Source of the DNA: Brevundimonas sp.
GTDB taxonomy: Bacteria > Pseudomonadota > Alphaproteobacteria > Caulobacterales > Caulobacteraceae
Assembly: GCF_003248455.1 (NCBI RefSeq)
Contig: NZ_QFNM01000027.1
Location: 1 to 40,982 of the forward strand
Reading direction: 5' to 3'
DNA: 40,982 nucleotides
Notes under the pieces: model-generated
Seen by the model: only the letters and a program-made list of their open reading frames with translations
Database searches by the model: none
Told to the model about the DNA's origin: nothing
Position numbers and translations under genes: made by a program
Part shown: positions 8,847 to 15,982 of the stretch, in pieces
Layout of the letters: each line of letters begins with the position of its first letter
How positions within the stretch are numbered: position 1 is the first letter of the stretch

Positions 8847-9658
8847 CGCCGGACGATTTCGACAGGCTGCAATCCCTGCTCGCCACCCGCGCCGGCTATC
8901 GGCTGTCGCGGGATCGCATCCACCTGGCCGAACATCGGCTGGGGCCGGTGGCGCGCCGGGAGGGCTACGCCAATGTCGAGGCGCTGCTGGCGAATCTGTG
9001 GGCCCATCCGGTCGCCTCCTTGGCCTGGGCGGTGATCGAGGCTTTGCTGAACGCCGAGACCTGGTTTCGGCGCGACCGGACGCCGTTCCGCATCCTGGAG
9101 AACGAGCTTCTGCCGGCCCTGGCGCGGGCCCGTCCCGACGGCCGGGTCAGGATCTGGTCGGCTGGCTGCTCGACCGGCCAGGAGGCCTGGTCCATCGCCA
9201 TGGCCGTCCTGGAGACCGGGACCTCGGCCGATCTGATCGCCACCGACCTTTCGCAGCGCGCCATCGAGAAGGCGCGCTCGGGCCTCTACACCGGCTTCGA
9301 AATCCAGCGCGGGCTGACGGCCAAGGCCATGCTGCGCTGGTTCGAGCCGATGGAAGACCAGTGGATCGTCAAGCCGGAACTGGCCGACGCCGTGCGCTTC
9401 GGCCGCGCCAATCTGCTGGACGAACCCGTCGACGGCGCACGGTTCGACGTCATCTTCTGCCGCAACGTGCTGACCGACATGGAGCCGACGCGGCGCGCGC
9501 GATTGCTGGACGGGCTGGAGCGACGCCTGGTCGACGACGGCTGTCTGTTCCTGGGGGCCGATGAACGGCTGGAAGGCGAGACGGTGGCCTTCCGCCCCGT
9601 CAACGGCCGGCGGGGCCTGTATGTGAAGGCGCCGTCCGCGCTTCGTCGCGCCGCCTGA
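8843..9658 (+). CDS. cheR: CheR-type protein-glutamate methyltransferase
   Basis: CheR methylates glutamates of chemoreceptors with S-adenosylmethionine, setting adaptation. The 271-residue protein has the N-terminal helical domain, the NAETWFRRD motif (residues 70-78, equivalent to NET-FFRD), the SAM-binding motif IWSAGCSTGQEAWS (104-117) and the late motif FDVIFCRNVL (201-210). The start is the ATG overlapping the upstream response-regulator stop. The stop lies 21 bases from the stop of convergent cckA. With no receptor gene nearby, its substrate may be a receptor encoded elsewhere. The catalytic framework looks intact. Confidence 0.93.
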   Translation: MTPDDFDRLQSLLATRAGYRLSRDRIHLAEHRLGPVARREGYANVEALLANLWAHPVASLAWAVIEALLNAETWFRRDRTPFRILENELLPALARARPDGRVRIWSAGCSTGQEAWSIAMAVLETGTSADLIATDLSQRAIEKARSGLYTGFEIQRGLTAKAMLRWFEPMEDQWIVKPELADAVRFGRANLLDEPVDGARFDVIFCRNVLTDMEPTRRARLLDGLERRLVDDGCLFLGADERLEGETVAFRPVNGRRGLYVKAPSALRRAA

Positions 9659-9679
9659 ACCGCCCGCCGCATGGGCCGG

Positions 9680-11728
9680 TCAGGCCGCGTGCAATTCCTG
9701 CTTCACCCGCTCCGCCAGGGTCTTGATATCCAGGGGCTTGGGCAGGAAGGACACGCCCGTCTCGTCCTGAAGCAAGTCCGAGAAGTCGCTCTCGGCGTAC
9801 CCCGAGATGAACATGACCGGCGCGTCGCCCAGATAGGGCCGGGCCTTCTTGAGCAGCGACGGTCCGTCCAGGCCGGGCATGATGACGTCGGAGATCATCA
9901 TGTCGATCTGGCCGGCGTGTTCTTCGGCCAGCAGCAGGGCCTCCTCGCCGTCCGCCGCCTCGATCACCTCGTAGCCGCGCTGGCGCAGCAGGCGGGCGGC
10001 GATGCCGCGCACGGCGTCCTCGTCCTCGACGAACAGGATGCGGCCCGCGCCCGACAGGTCGCGCGGCGCCTTGGCCTTGACCTCGATCGGCTGAACCTCG
10101 GCAAGCTCGGCCTCGCCTGCAGCCGGCAGGAAAAGACGAAACGCCGCCCCGGCGCCTTCCACATTGCTGACCGCGACATGCCCGCCGGCCTGCTGGGCGA
10201 TGCCATAGACGGTGGCCAGCCCCATCCCTGTGCCCTCGTTGACCGCCTTGGTGGTGAAGAAGGGCTCGAAAATCTTGTCCAGCAGTTCTGGCGGCACGCC
10301 GGGGCCGGTGTCGGACACCTCGATCAAGGCGACTTCGCTGGTGGGGGCTTCGGCCCAGCCCAGGGCGCGCGCTTCCTCGGCGGTCAGGCGCCGGGTCGCG
10401 ATGGTCACGACGCCCGCCCCCGGCTCGACCACCCCGCGCATGGCGTCGCGGGCGTTGACGGCCAGGTTCATCACCGCCGTCTCCAACTGGCTCTTGTCGG
10501 CCAGGACGACCGGCAGGTCGCGGCCGTAATCGGTCTCCAGCCGCACGTCCTCGCGCAGCAGGCGGCGCAGCAGGATGGCGAACTCGCCGACCAGTTCGCC
10601 CAGGTCCAGCCGTTCGCGTCGCACCGTGGACTTGCGCGAGAAGGCCAACAGCTTGCGCACCAGGTCTGCGGCGCGGATGGCCGTCTGGCGGATTTCGTTC
10701 AGCCCCTCGTAGGACGGATCGCCCACCGGGTGCCGTTCCAGAAGGCCCGACAGCTGAAGCTGGATCGCCGTCAGCAGGTTGTTGAAGTCGTGCGCCACGC
10801 CTCCGGCCAGCTGGCCCACGGCCTGCATCTTCTGGGCCTGGTTGAGCTGAAGCTCCATCGACTTCTGGGCCGAGACGTCGAACAGCCAGATGCGGCGGCG
10901 CTCGCCCTCGGGCGCCACATAGAGATGCAGCATCTTGTCGGGATAGGCGCGTGCGACCAGTTCGATGGGGCCGGACGATCCGGCCGCCAGCTTGGCCCGC
11001 GCCTCGGCCACGCCGGACGGGTCGAACAGGTCGCCGAAGGCGGCGTCGCGGGCGGCGGCCGGGCCGGTCAGCACCGCCAGCGCCGGATTGGCCTCTTGCG
11101 CGCGGCCGGCGAACAGGTCGTCGCCGGCGATGACGGCCGAGCCGAACGGCGCGCCGGCGGCCATGGCGCGCGCCTCTCCGGTCGCGGCCGCCGCCGAGGA
11201 ATGGACCAGGGCGGGGAGGGGGGCGGCGGCGATGGGCAGGACGGCGTCGGGGGCCGCGCGCATCAGGAACCGCCCCTCGCCGGCCCGGCCGATGACCACC
11301 TCGACCTCGCGCTGGCCGATCATGACGATGGCGCGGCCAGGCTCGCCCTTTCGCGCCTGGGCGAAGGCCATGTAAAGGGCCTGGGCCGACTTGCCGCGGG
11401 GCAGGGCGTTGGTCGCGCCGTTCGCCTCGGCCCAGGCGGCGTTGAAGGCCAGGATCTGACCCGAATCCCACACCAGGGCAGCCGGCTCGGCCATGGCGTC
11501 CAGCACCTCGATGGCGGCGTCGCTGCTGGGCCTGACGTTGGTCGCCCGCCGAAAACCGAACAGGCCGATCAAGGCGATCGCCCCGACGGTCAGGATCAGC
11601 ACAAGCCCCGGCGCCGAGGTCGGATTGCCGCGGAACGCCGGATAGGCCAGGGCCGCGATCGCCGTCACGACGCCGAACGCCATCACGGCCGACAAAAGAT
11701 CGAACGATGGGCGCCGGGTGGACGTCAT
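9680..11728 (-). CDS. cckA: cell-cycle hybrid histidine kinase CckA
   Basis: CckA is the inner-membrane hybrid kinase/phosphatase that starts the CckA-ChpT-CtrA phosphorelay. This copy has 682 residues. Two membrane helices lie at about 14-32 and 41-59. PAS-like sensing regions span about 70-285. The DHp motif LAGGVAHDFNNLLTA has phosphorylated H313, with YEGLNEIRQT directly after. The ATPase domain has N425, DTGPG (473-477) and GTGMGLATVYG. The receiver has D614 and K664 (FLPKPLDIKTLAERVKQ). The DHp, receiver and C-terminus match C. crescentus CckA closely. GAGG precedes the ATG at good spacing. It follows flhB by 65 bases on the same strand, so it may be transcribed both with the flagellar operon and from its own promoter. 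Confidence 0.96.
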   Translation of the reverse strand: MTSTRRPSFDLLSAVMAFGVVTAIAALAYPAFRGNPTSAPGLVLILTVGAIALIGLFGFRRATNVRPSSDAAIEVLDAMAEPAALVWDSGQILAFNAAWAEANGATNALPRGKSAQALYMAFAQARKGEPGRAIVMIGQREVEVVIGRAGEGRFLMRAAPDAVLPIAAAPLPALVHSSAAAATGEARAMAAGAPFGSAVIAGDDLFAGRAQEANPALAVLTGPAAARDAAFGDLFDPSGVAEARAKLAAGSSGPIELVARAYPDKMLHLYVAPEGERRRIWLFDVSAQKSMELQLNQAQKMQAVGQLAGGVAHDFNNLLTAIQLQLSGLLERHPVGDPSYEGLNEIRQTAIRAADLVRKLLAFSRKSTVRRERLDLGELVGEFAILLRRLLREDVRLETDYGRDLPVVLADKSQLETAVMNLAVNARDAMRGVVEPGAGVVTIATRRLTAEEARALGWAEAPTSEVALIEVSDTGPGVPPELLDKIFEPFFTTKAVNEGTGMGLATVYGIAQQAGGHVAVSNVEGAGAAFRLFLPAAGEAELAEVQPIEVKAKAPRDLSGAGRILFVEDEDAVRGIAARLLRQRGYEVIEAADGEEALLLAEEHAGQIDMMISDVIMPGLDGPSLLKKARPYLGDAPVMFISGYAESDFSDLLQDETGVSFLPKPLDIKTLAERVKQELHAA

Positions 11729-11793
11729 ACAGCCTCGCGAATCAACGGTTCGATCATACGCTCAAATCCTGACGCACCCTTACCGGCGCGCCC

Positions 11794-12870
11794 TCATCGA
11801 CGCGCCCGGGACTGGAAGACGAACCCGATGATCTTGGCGGCGGCGTCGAAATGTTCGCGCGGAATGACCTCGTCCACCTCGACCGTGGCGTAGAGGGCGC
11901 GAGCCAGGGGCACGTTCTCGACGATGGGCACGCCGTGCTCGGTCGCGACCTCGCGGATGCGCAGGGCCAGGGCGTCGACGCCCTTGGCCACGCAGATCGG
12001 CGCGCCGTCGCCCTGATCGGGTTCGTAGCGCAGGGCGACCGAATAGTGGGTGGGGTTGGTGACGATGACGGTGGCCTTGGGCACATTGGCCATCATCCGC
12101 TGGCGACTGCGCTGCATGCGGATCTGCTTCAGCTTGGCCTTGACGTGGGGATCGCCCTCGGACTGTTTGAAGTCTTCCTTCAGCTCTTCCTTGGTCATCC
12201 GCATCCGCTTGGCGAAGCGCATCTTCTGCCAGAGGAAGTCCGCGCCGGCCGTGGCGCCCAACAGGATGATGGCGGCCACGAACAGCGAGATGGCCATGTC
12301 GCGCGCCAGCGGCAGTATGGCCAGGGGACTGACCGCGACCAGGTTCTCGAATTCTCGCGCATGGGGCTTCAACACCATCCAGCAGACCACGCAGACGGCC
12401 GCCAGCTTCAGCAGCGTCTTGACGAACTGGGCCAGGCCGTCGGGACCGAAGATGCGTTTGAACCCCTGCAACGGGCTGACCGAAGACCATTTGGGCTTCA
12501 GCTTCTCGGCGGTGAAGATCAGGCCCGACTGCGCCAGATTGCCGCCGGCCCCGCCGATAATGGTGGCCAGCATGACCGCGCCCAGGAACGGCGCCGCCGC
12601 CCAAACCGCGCGCACCATGATCTGATTGCCCGCGCCCGAGTTCAGCGTGCCCAGCATCTGATGCGGGGCGGCGATGAAGGGCAGCATCTGTTCGGCGATG
12701 GAGGAGGCGAACCAGCCCCCGGTCGTCAAGATCACCGCCGCCGCCCCGGCCAGGGACAGGACCTGGGCGATGTCGGGCGACTTGGCGACGTCGCCCTTCT
12801 TTCGGGCGTCCTCAAGCTTTCGCGGGGTCGCCTCTTCGGTTTTCGATTCGGGATCGGCGCCTTCAGCCAC
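11794..12870 (-). CDS. flhB: flagellar type III export switch protein FlhB
   Basis: FlhB is the inner-membrane export-gate subunit that switches substrate specificity from rod/hook to filament by self-cleavage. The 358-residue protein has the N-terminal signature TEEATPRKLEDARKKGD, four membrane segments, and the autocleavage motif NPTH (272-275) in TVIVTNPTHYSVALRY. The C-terminal cytoplasmic domain is complete. The GTG start at 12870 is chosen because the homologous N-terminus begins there, GGAGG precedes it, and it overlaps the fliR stop by 8 bases. A longer open frame to 12939 reads through fliR and is not real. It is third in the fliQ-fliR-flhB order and directly upstream of cckA. Confidence 0.95.
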   Translation of the reverse strand: MAEGADPESKTEEATPRKLEDARKKGDVAKSPDIAQVLSLAGAAAVILTTGGWFASSIAEQMLPFIAAPHQMLGTLNSGAGNQIMVRAVWAAAPFLGAVMLATIIGGAGGNLAQSGLIFTAEKLKPKWSSVSPLQGFKRIFGPDGLAQFVKTLLKLAAVCVVCWMVLKPHAREFENLVAVSPLAILPLARDMAISLFVAAIILLGATAGADFLWQKMRFAKRMRMTKEELKEDFKQSEGDPHVKAKLKQIRMQRSRQRMMANVPKATVIVTNPTHYSVALRYEPDQGDGAPICVAKGVDALALRIREVATEHGVPIVENVPLARALYATVEVDEVIPREHFDAAAKIIGFVFQSRARR

Positions 12871-13636
12871 CGGGGCCTCCGAACACGAAATACTCCGCCA
12901 GACGACGGTAGCGGTCGATGAAGACCGTGCCCAGCGCACCCAGGCTGAGCGCGAAGATCGACAGGCCCAGGATCACGCTGAGCGGGGCGGCGGCGAAATA
13001 GACCTGAAAGGCCGGCATGACCCGCGCCACCAGGCCCGAGGCGAGGTTGAAGACCAGGGCGAACACCAGGACCGGCGCCGCCAGCTGAACCCCCAGCATG
13101 AAACTGTCGCCCAGGGTGCGGACCGCCATCTGGGTGAAGTCCGCCATCATCAGCGGCCTGGCCGGGGCGATCAGCTGATAGGAGCCCACCATGCCGGCGA
13201 TGAACAGGTGATGGGTGTCGGTGGCGAACAGCAGCGTCACCCCCAGCAGGGTCAGGAAGGCGGCGATCGTCGTGCCCGGCTGGGCCTGCATCGGATTGGC
13301 GGTCTGGGCGAAGCTGAGCGTGGTCTGCAGCGAGACGATCTCGCCCGCCGTCGACAAGGCGGTCATGAACATCCGCAGCAACAGGCCGATCATCAGCCCG
13401 ACGACCACCTCGCGGATGATCCACCCGACCATCAGGCCCAGGCTGTCGGGCAGGCCCGGCAGGGCGCCGCGCACCACCGGCCATAGCGCCAGGCTGACGA
13501 CCAGGGCCAGCGACAGCCGTACGCGCGGCGGCACATAGGCCTCGCCGAAGCCGGGGATCAGCATCAGGATCGCCGCGATCCGGGCGAAGATCAGCCCCCC
13601 GGCCCAGACCTGATCGGCGGTGGCGTAAGCCTCCAC
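12863..13636 (-). CDS. fliR: flagellar export-gate protein FliR
   Basis: FliR is part of the FliPQR export gate in the flagellar basal body. The 257-residue protein is highly hydrophobic, with about six membrane segments, and includes the family-typical FARIAAILMLIPGFGEAYVP near the N-terminus. The STAGEIVSLQ-F-Q segment and the ANPMQAQP-like stretch common to FliR also follow. The start is a GTG at 13636 immediately after the fliQ TAG, with no bases between, so translation is probably coupled. Its stop overlaps the GTG of flhB. No catalytic residues are expected. Confidence 0.94.
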   Translation of the reverse strand: MEAYATADQVWAGGLIFARIAAILMLIPGFGEAYVPPRVRLSLALVVSLALWPVVRGALPGLPDSLGLMVGWIIREVVVGLMIGLLLRMFMTALSTAGEIVSLQTTLSFAQTANPMQAQPGTTIAAFLTLLGVTLLFATDTHHLFIAGMVGSYQLIAPARPLMMADFTQMAVRTLGDSFMLGVQLAAPVLVFALVFNLASGLVARVMPAFQVYFAAAPLSVILGLSIFALSLGALGTVFIDRYRRLAEYFVFGGPGG

Positions 13637-13900
13637 CTACATTCCCGCGATGCGGGCCGCGATCTGACGCATGAAGCCGCCCAGCAAGGCCCCCATCAGC
13701 GGCAGGAACAGGATCAGGCTGACGAAAATGGCGATGATCTTGGGCGCATAGATCAGGGTCTGTTCCTGAATCTGCGTCAGGGCCTGGAACAGGCCGATCA
13801 CCACGCCGACCACCAGCCCGACCAGCAGGACCGGCAGGCACAGCTGGATCGTCAGCCAGATGGCGTCGCGCCCGACGTCCAGAACTTCCGCGCCGTTCAT
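13637..13900 (-). CDS. fliQ: flagellar export-gate protein FliQ
   Basis: FliQ is a small two-helix membrane subunit of the FliPQR export gate. The 87-residue protein has the diagnostic sequence LVVGVVIGLFQALTQIQEQTL followed by PKIIAIFVSLIL. The start at 13900 (MNGAEVLDVGRDAIW) gives the usual family length; an open extension up to 14080 overlaps folE and lacks FliQ homology. A GGAG lies about 11 bases upstream. A CtrA-like box begins 46 bases upstream of the start codon. It is the first gene of fliQ-fliR-flhB, with cckA downstream. Confidence 0.95.
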   Translation of the reverse strand: MNGAEVLDVGRDAIWLTIQLCLPVLLVGLVVGVVIGLFQALTQIQEQTLIYAPKIIAIFVSLILFLPLMGALLGGFMRQIAARIAGM

Positions 13901-13945
13901 CGGCCTGTGCTCCAACAGATACTGGGCAGAAAATGCCGGGAGGAT

Positions 13946-13963
13946 GGTTAACGGGCCGCTAAC
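13946..13963 (-). promoter_or_regulatory. CtrA-like binding site in the fliQ/folE divergent promoter
   Basis: Read on the minus strand the site is GTTAGCGGCCCGTTAACC. It matches TTAA-N7-TTAAC with one mismatch in the first half (TTAG). It lies 46 bases upstream of the fliQ start and 59 bases upstream of the folE start. In C. crescentus fliQ is a classical CtrA-dependent class II flagellar promoter with this type of box near -35. I see no obvious -10 match, so the promoter itself is not resolved. Confidence 0.7.
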
Positions 13964-14021
13964 ATCCTCTTCGGCGACGGGGGCCTCCCCTTCGCGCATC
14001 CGCCCCGCTATGTAGGCCGCC

Positions 14022-14606
14022 ATGACAGACGCCCGCTCCTCCAAGATCACCCAGGCCGAAGCCGAGGCCGCCGTTCGCACCCTGATCGAATGGGCCGGCG
14101 ACGATCCCGACCGGGAGGGGCTGCTGGAGACGCCCGCCCGCGTGGCCCGGAGCTACCGCGAGCTGTTCCAAGGCTATGAGGTCGATCCCCTGTCCTATCT
14201 CGAGAAGACCTTCGAGGAGACGGGCGGTTACGACCAGCTGGTGGTGCTGAAGGACATCCGTTTCGTCAGCTTCTGCGAACATCATATGCTGCCCGTGGTG
14301 GGCAAGGCGCACGTCGCCTATCTGCCGACCGACCGGGTCGTGGGCATCTCCAAGCTGGCGCGTGTGGTGCGCGGCTTCGCGCGGCGTCTTCAGATCCAGG
14401 AGAAGATGACCTCCGAGATCGCCGAAGCCATCCAGACCGTCCTGCGCCCCCACGGCGTCGGCGTGGTCATCGAGGCCGAGCACAGCTGCATGACCCTGCG
14501 CGGGGTCAATGCGCCGGGCGCCAGCCTGTCGACCAGCCACCTGATCGGCGTGGTGCGCGACGACCCCCGGACCCGAGAGGAATTCCTGCGCCTCGTTCGC
14601 AGCTAA
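14022..14606 (+). CDS. folE: GTP cyclohydrolase I
   Basis: FolE converts GTP to 7,8-dihydroneopterin triphosphate, the first step of tetrahydrofolate synthesis, as a cytoplasmic toroidal decamer. The 194-residue protein has the zinc ligands C85 and H88 in FCEHHMLPV and C156 in HSCMTLRGV. It also has the substrate-binding VVGISKLARVV and the typical REGLLETPARVARSY near the N-terminus. The full length is normal for the family. It is divergent from fliQ with 121 bases between start codons. No other folate genes are adjacent. Confidence 0.96.
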   Translation: MTDARSSKITQAEAEAAVRTLIEWAGDDPDREGLLETPARVARSYRELFQGYEVDPLSYLEKTFEETGGYDQLVVLKDIRFVSFCEHHMLPVVGKAHVAYLPTDRVVGISKLARVVRGFARRLQIQEKMTSEIAEAIQTVLRPHGVGVVIEAEHSCMTLRGVNAPGASLSTSHLIGVVRDDPRTREEFLRLVRS

Positions 14607-14671
14607 GTCGCTCGAACGCCGCCCTCTTGGCCCGGCTTTTGCGGCCGAGCGGCGAGGAGGAGGCGTTTGCG

Positions 14672-15829
14672 ATGCCCTGGTCCCTGTTTTCGACCCGCAA
14701 TGAGACAGTTCGGATCGCGCGCGGCGGCTGGCTGGACGCGCTGCGGTTCATCGTCGCCTTCCTGATCATCCTGCACCATTTCCAGGCGGCCGGCCCTGCG
14801 CCCCTGGCGCATCTGGTCAATCCGATCTTCGAGCGCGGCGGCTTCCTGCTGACCAACTTCTTCCTGATCGACAGCGGCTATGTGCTGATGCGCGTCTATG
14901 GCGCGGCTGTGGACAAGGGGCGGATGCCGCCGGGCGACTTCTTCCTGAAGCGATTCCTGCGCGTGGTCCCCGCCCACCTGATCATGGGTCTGTCGCTGGT
15001 CGGGCTGGTGCTGCTGGCGACCGCCGCCGGCGCGCCGCCGCGCAATCCCGAATGGTTCGCCTGGGACCAACTGCCCGCGCAACTGCTGTTGCTGCAGTCC
15101 TATGGCGTGCACGGCGGCCTGGGCTGGAACGCCCCGACCTGGTCGATCTCGGCCCTGATCGGCTGCTATCTGGCCTTTCCCTGGATCATTCGCGGCCTGA
15201 TGCGGCTGGGGCCATGGTCGGCCCTGGCCGTCGGCGTCGGCGTCTATCTGATCGCCAACCAGCTGTGCTGGTCGTTCCTGGGCTATCCCGTCTATCAAAT
15301 GCCGATGCGCTACGGCATCATCCGCGCCCTGCCGCTGTTCTTCCTGGGAATGTGCCTGGCCTGGTTCGCGCAGAAGGTCTGGATCGCGCCGCGGCTGGCG
15401 GGCTGGGCGGGCGTGCTGGCCGCTGTCGGCTTCTTCGCGCTCGAGCTTCACGACAAGCACGCCCTGATCGCCCTTGCCCTGATCTCCGTCATCATCCTGG
15501 CGGCCGGCGCCGCGCCGGTGAAGAAGCCTTCAAAGCTGGTGGAGACGGCCGCCATGGCGTCCTTCTCCATGTTCATCACCAACGAGGTGGTCCGCATCGC
15601 CTGGTTCGGCGTCGTCAACGCGCTTGCAGCCAAGTTCGCCCTGCCCGTCGGCGCGCAATGGGGGTTGTGGGTCCTGGGCGTCCTGGCGGCGGTCGCCTTC
15701 GCTTTCGCCTTCCATTTCGCCGTCGACAATCCGATCCAGACCCGCATCCGCGCCTGGCTGAAGCGACGCAGCGCGCGTCGTGGCCAGCCGCAGCCCCAAC
15801 TGGGGCCGGTCGTCTCCATCGACGGCTGA
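14672..15829 (+). CDS. membrane acyltransferase, acyltransferase-3 family
   Basis: This is a 385-residue inner-membrane protein with about ten hydrophobic segments. It begins with the acyltransferase-3 signature GGWLDALRFIVAFLIILHHF, containing the conserved histidine pair (H35-H36), followed by IDSGYVLMRVY and FLKRFLRVVPAHLI with the basic motif. Such enzymes O-acylate surface polysaccharides, peptidoglycan, periplasmic glucans or lipids. The substrate is not evident and no glycan cluster is adjacent. The start at 14672 is favoured by AGGAGG about ten bases upstream over a TTG start at 14627. It lies 65 bases after folE and may share its transcript. Confidence 0.85.
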   Translation: MPWSLFSTRNETVRIARGGWLDALRFIVAFLIILHHFQAAGPAPLAHLVNPIFERGGFLLTNFFLIDSGYVLMRVYGAAVDKGRMPPGDFFLKRFLRVVPAHLIMGLSLVGLVLLATAAGAPPRNPEWFAWDQLPAQLLLLQSYGVHGGLGWNAPTWSISALIGCYLAFPWIIRGLMRLGPWSALAVGVGVYLIANQLCWSFLGYPVYQMPMRYGIIRALPLFFLGMCLAWFAQKVWIAPRLAGWAGVLAAVGFFALELHDKHALIALALISVIILAAGAAPVKKPSKLVETAAMASFSMFITNEVVRIAWFGVVNALAAKFALPVGAQWGLWVLGVLAAVAFAFAFHFAVDNPIQTRIRAWLKRRSARRGQPQPQLGPVVSIDG

Positions 15830-15871
15830 TCGTTTTCGCCTGGCCGCGTCGCCTTGGGCGACCATCGATCC

Positions 15872-15884
15872 TCGACCAAAGTCG
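15872..15884 (+). promoter_or_regulatory. palindromic element shared with the porin-acs promoter
   Basis: TCGACCAAAGTCG (core CGAC-CAAA-GTCG) lies 98 bases before the MFS transporter start. The identical 13 bases occur, in inverse orientation, at 21874-21886 upstream of the porin-acs operon. I infer a shared regulator site, possibly for the CrbR-like protein encoded between them. Confidence 0.4.
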
Positions 15885-15925
15885 CTCTCTCCAGCCGCCG
15901 CCCTCTCGGTCAATGTCGGGGTCCA

Positions 15926-15943
15926 CACATCCCGAAGGATGTG
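15926..15943 (+). promoter_or_regulatory. perfect hairpin in the MFS gene leader
   Basis: CACATCC-CGAA-GGATGTG is a perfect 7-base-pair stem with a four-base loop, 39 bases before the MFS start. It has no T-tract, so it is not a terminator. It could be an operator dyad or a 5' leader structure. Confidence 0.35.
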
Positions 15944-15982
15944 CAGAACGGCCGATAACGGCGACTTGGGAGGAAATGGATC

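Noticed and set aside
9671..11893. A 740-codon open frame opposite cckA
   Set aside because: Antisense shadow; cckA itself has all kinase and receiver motifs.
13901..14080. An N-terminal extension of FliQ overlapping folE
   Set aside because: It is out of the conserved FliQ length, overlaps the divergent folE start and carries the promoter region.
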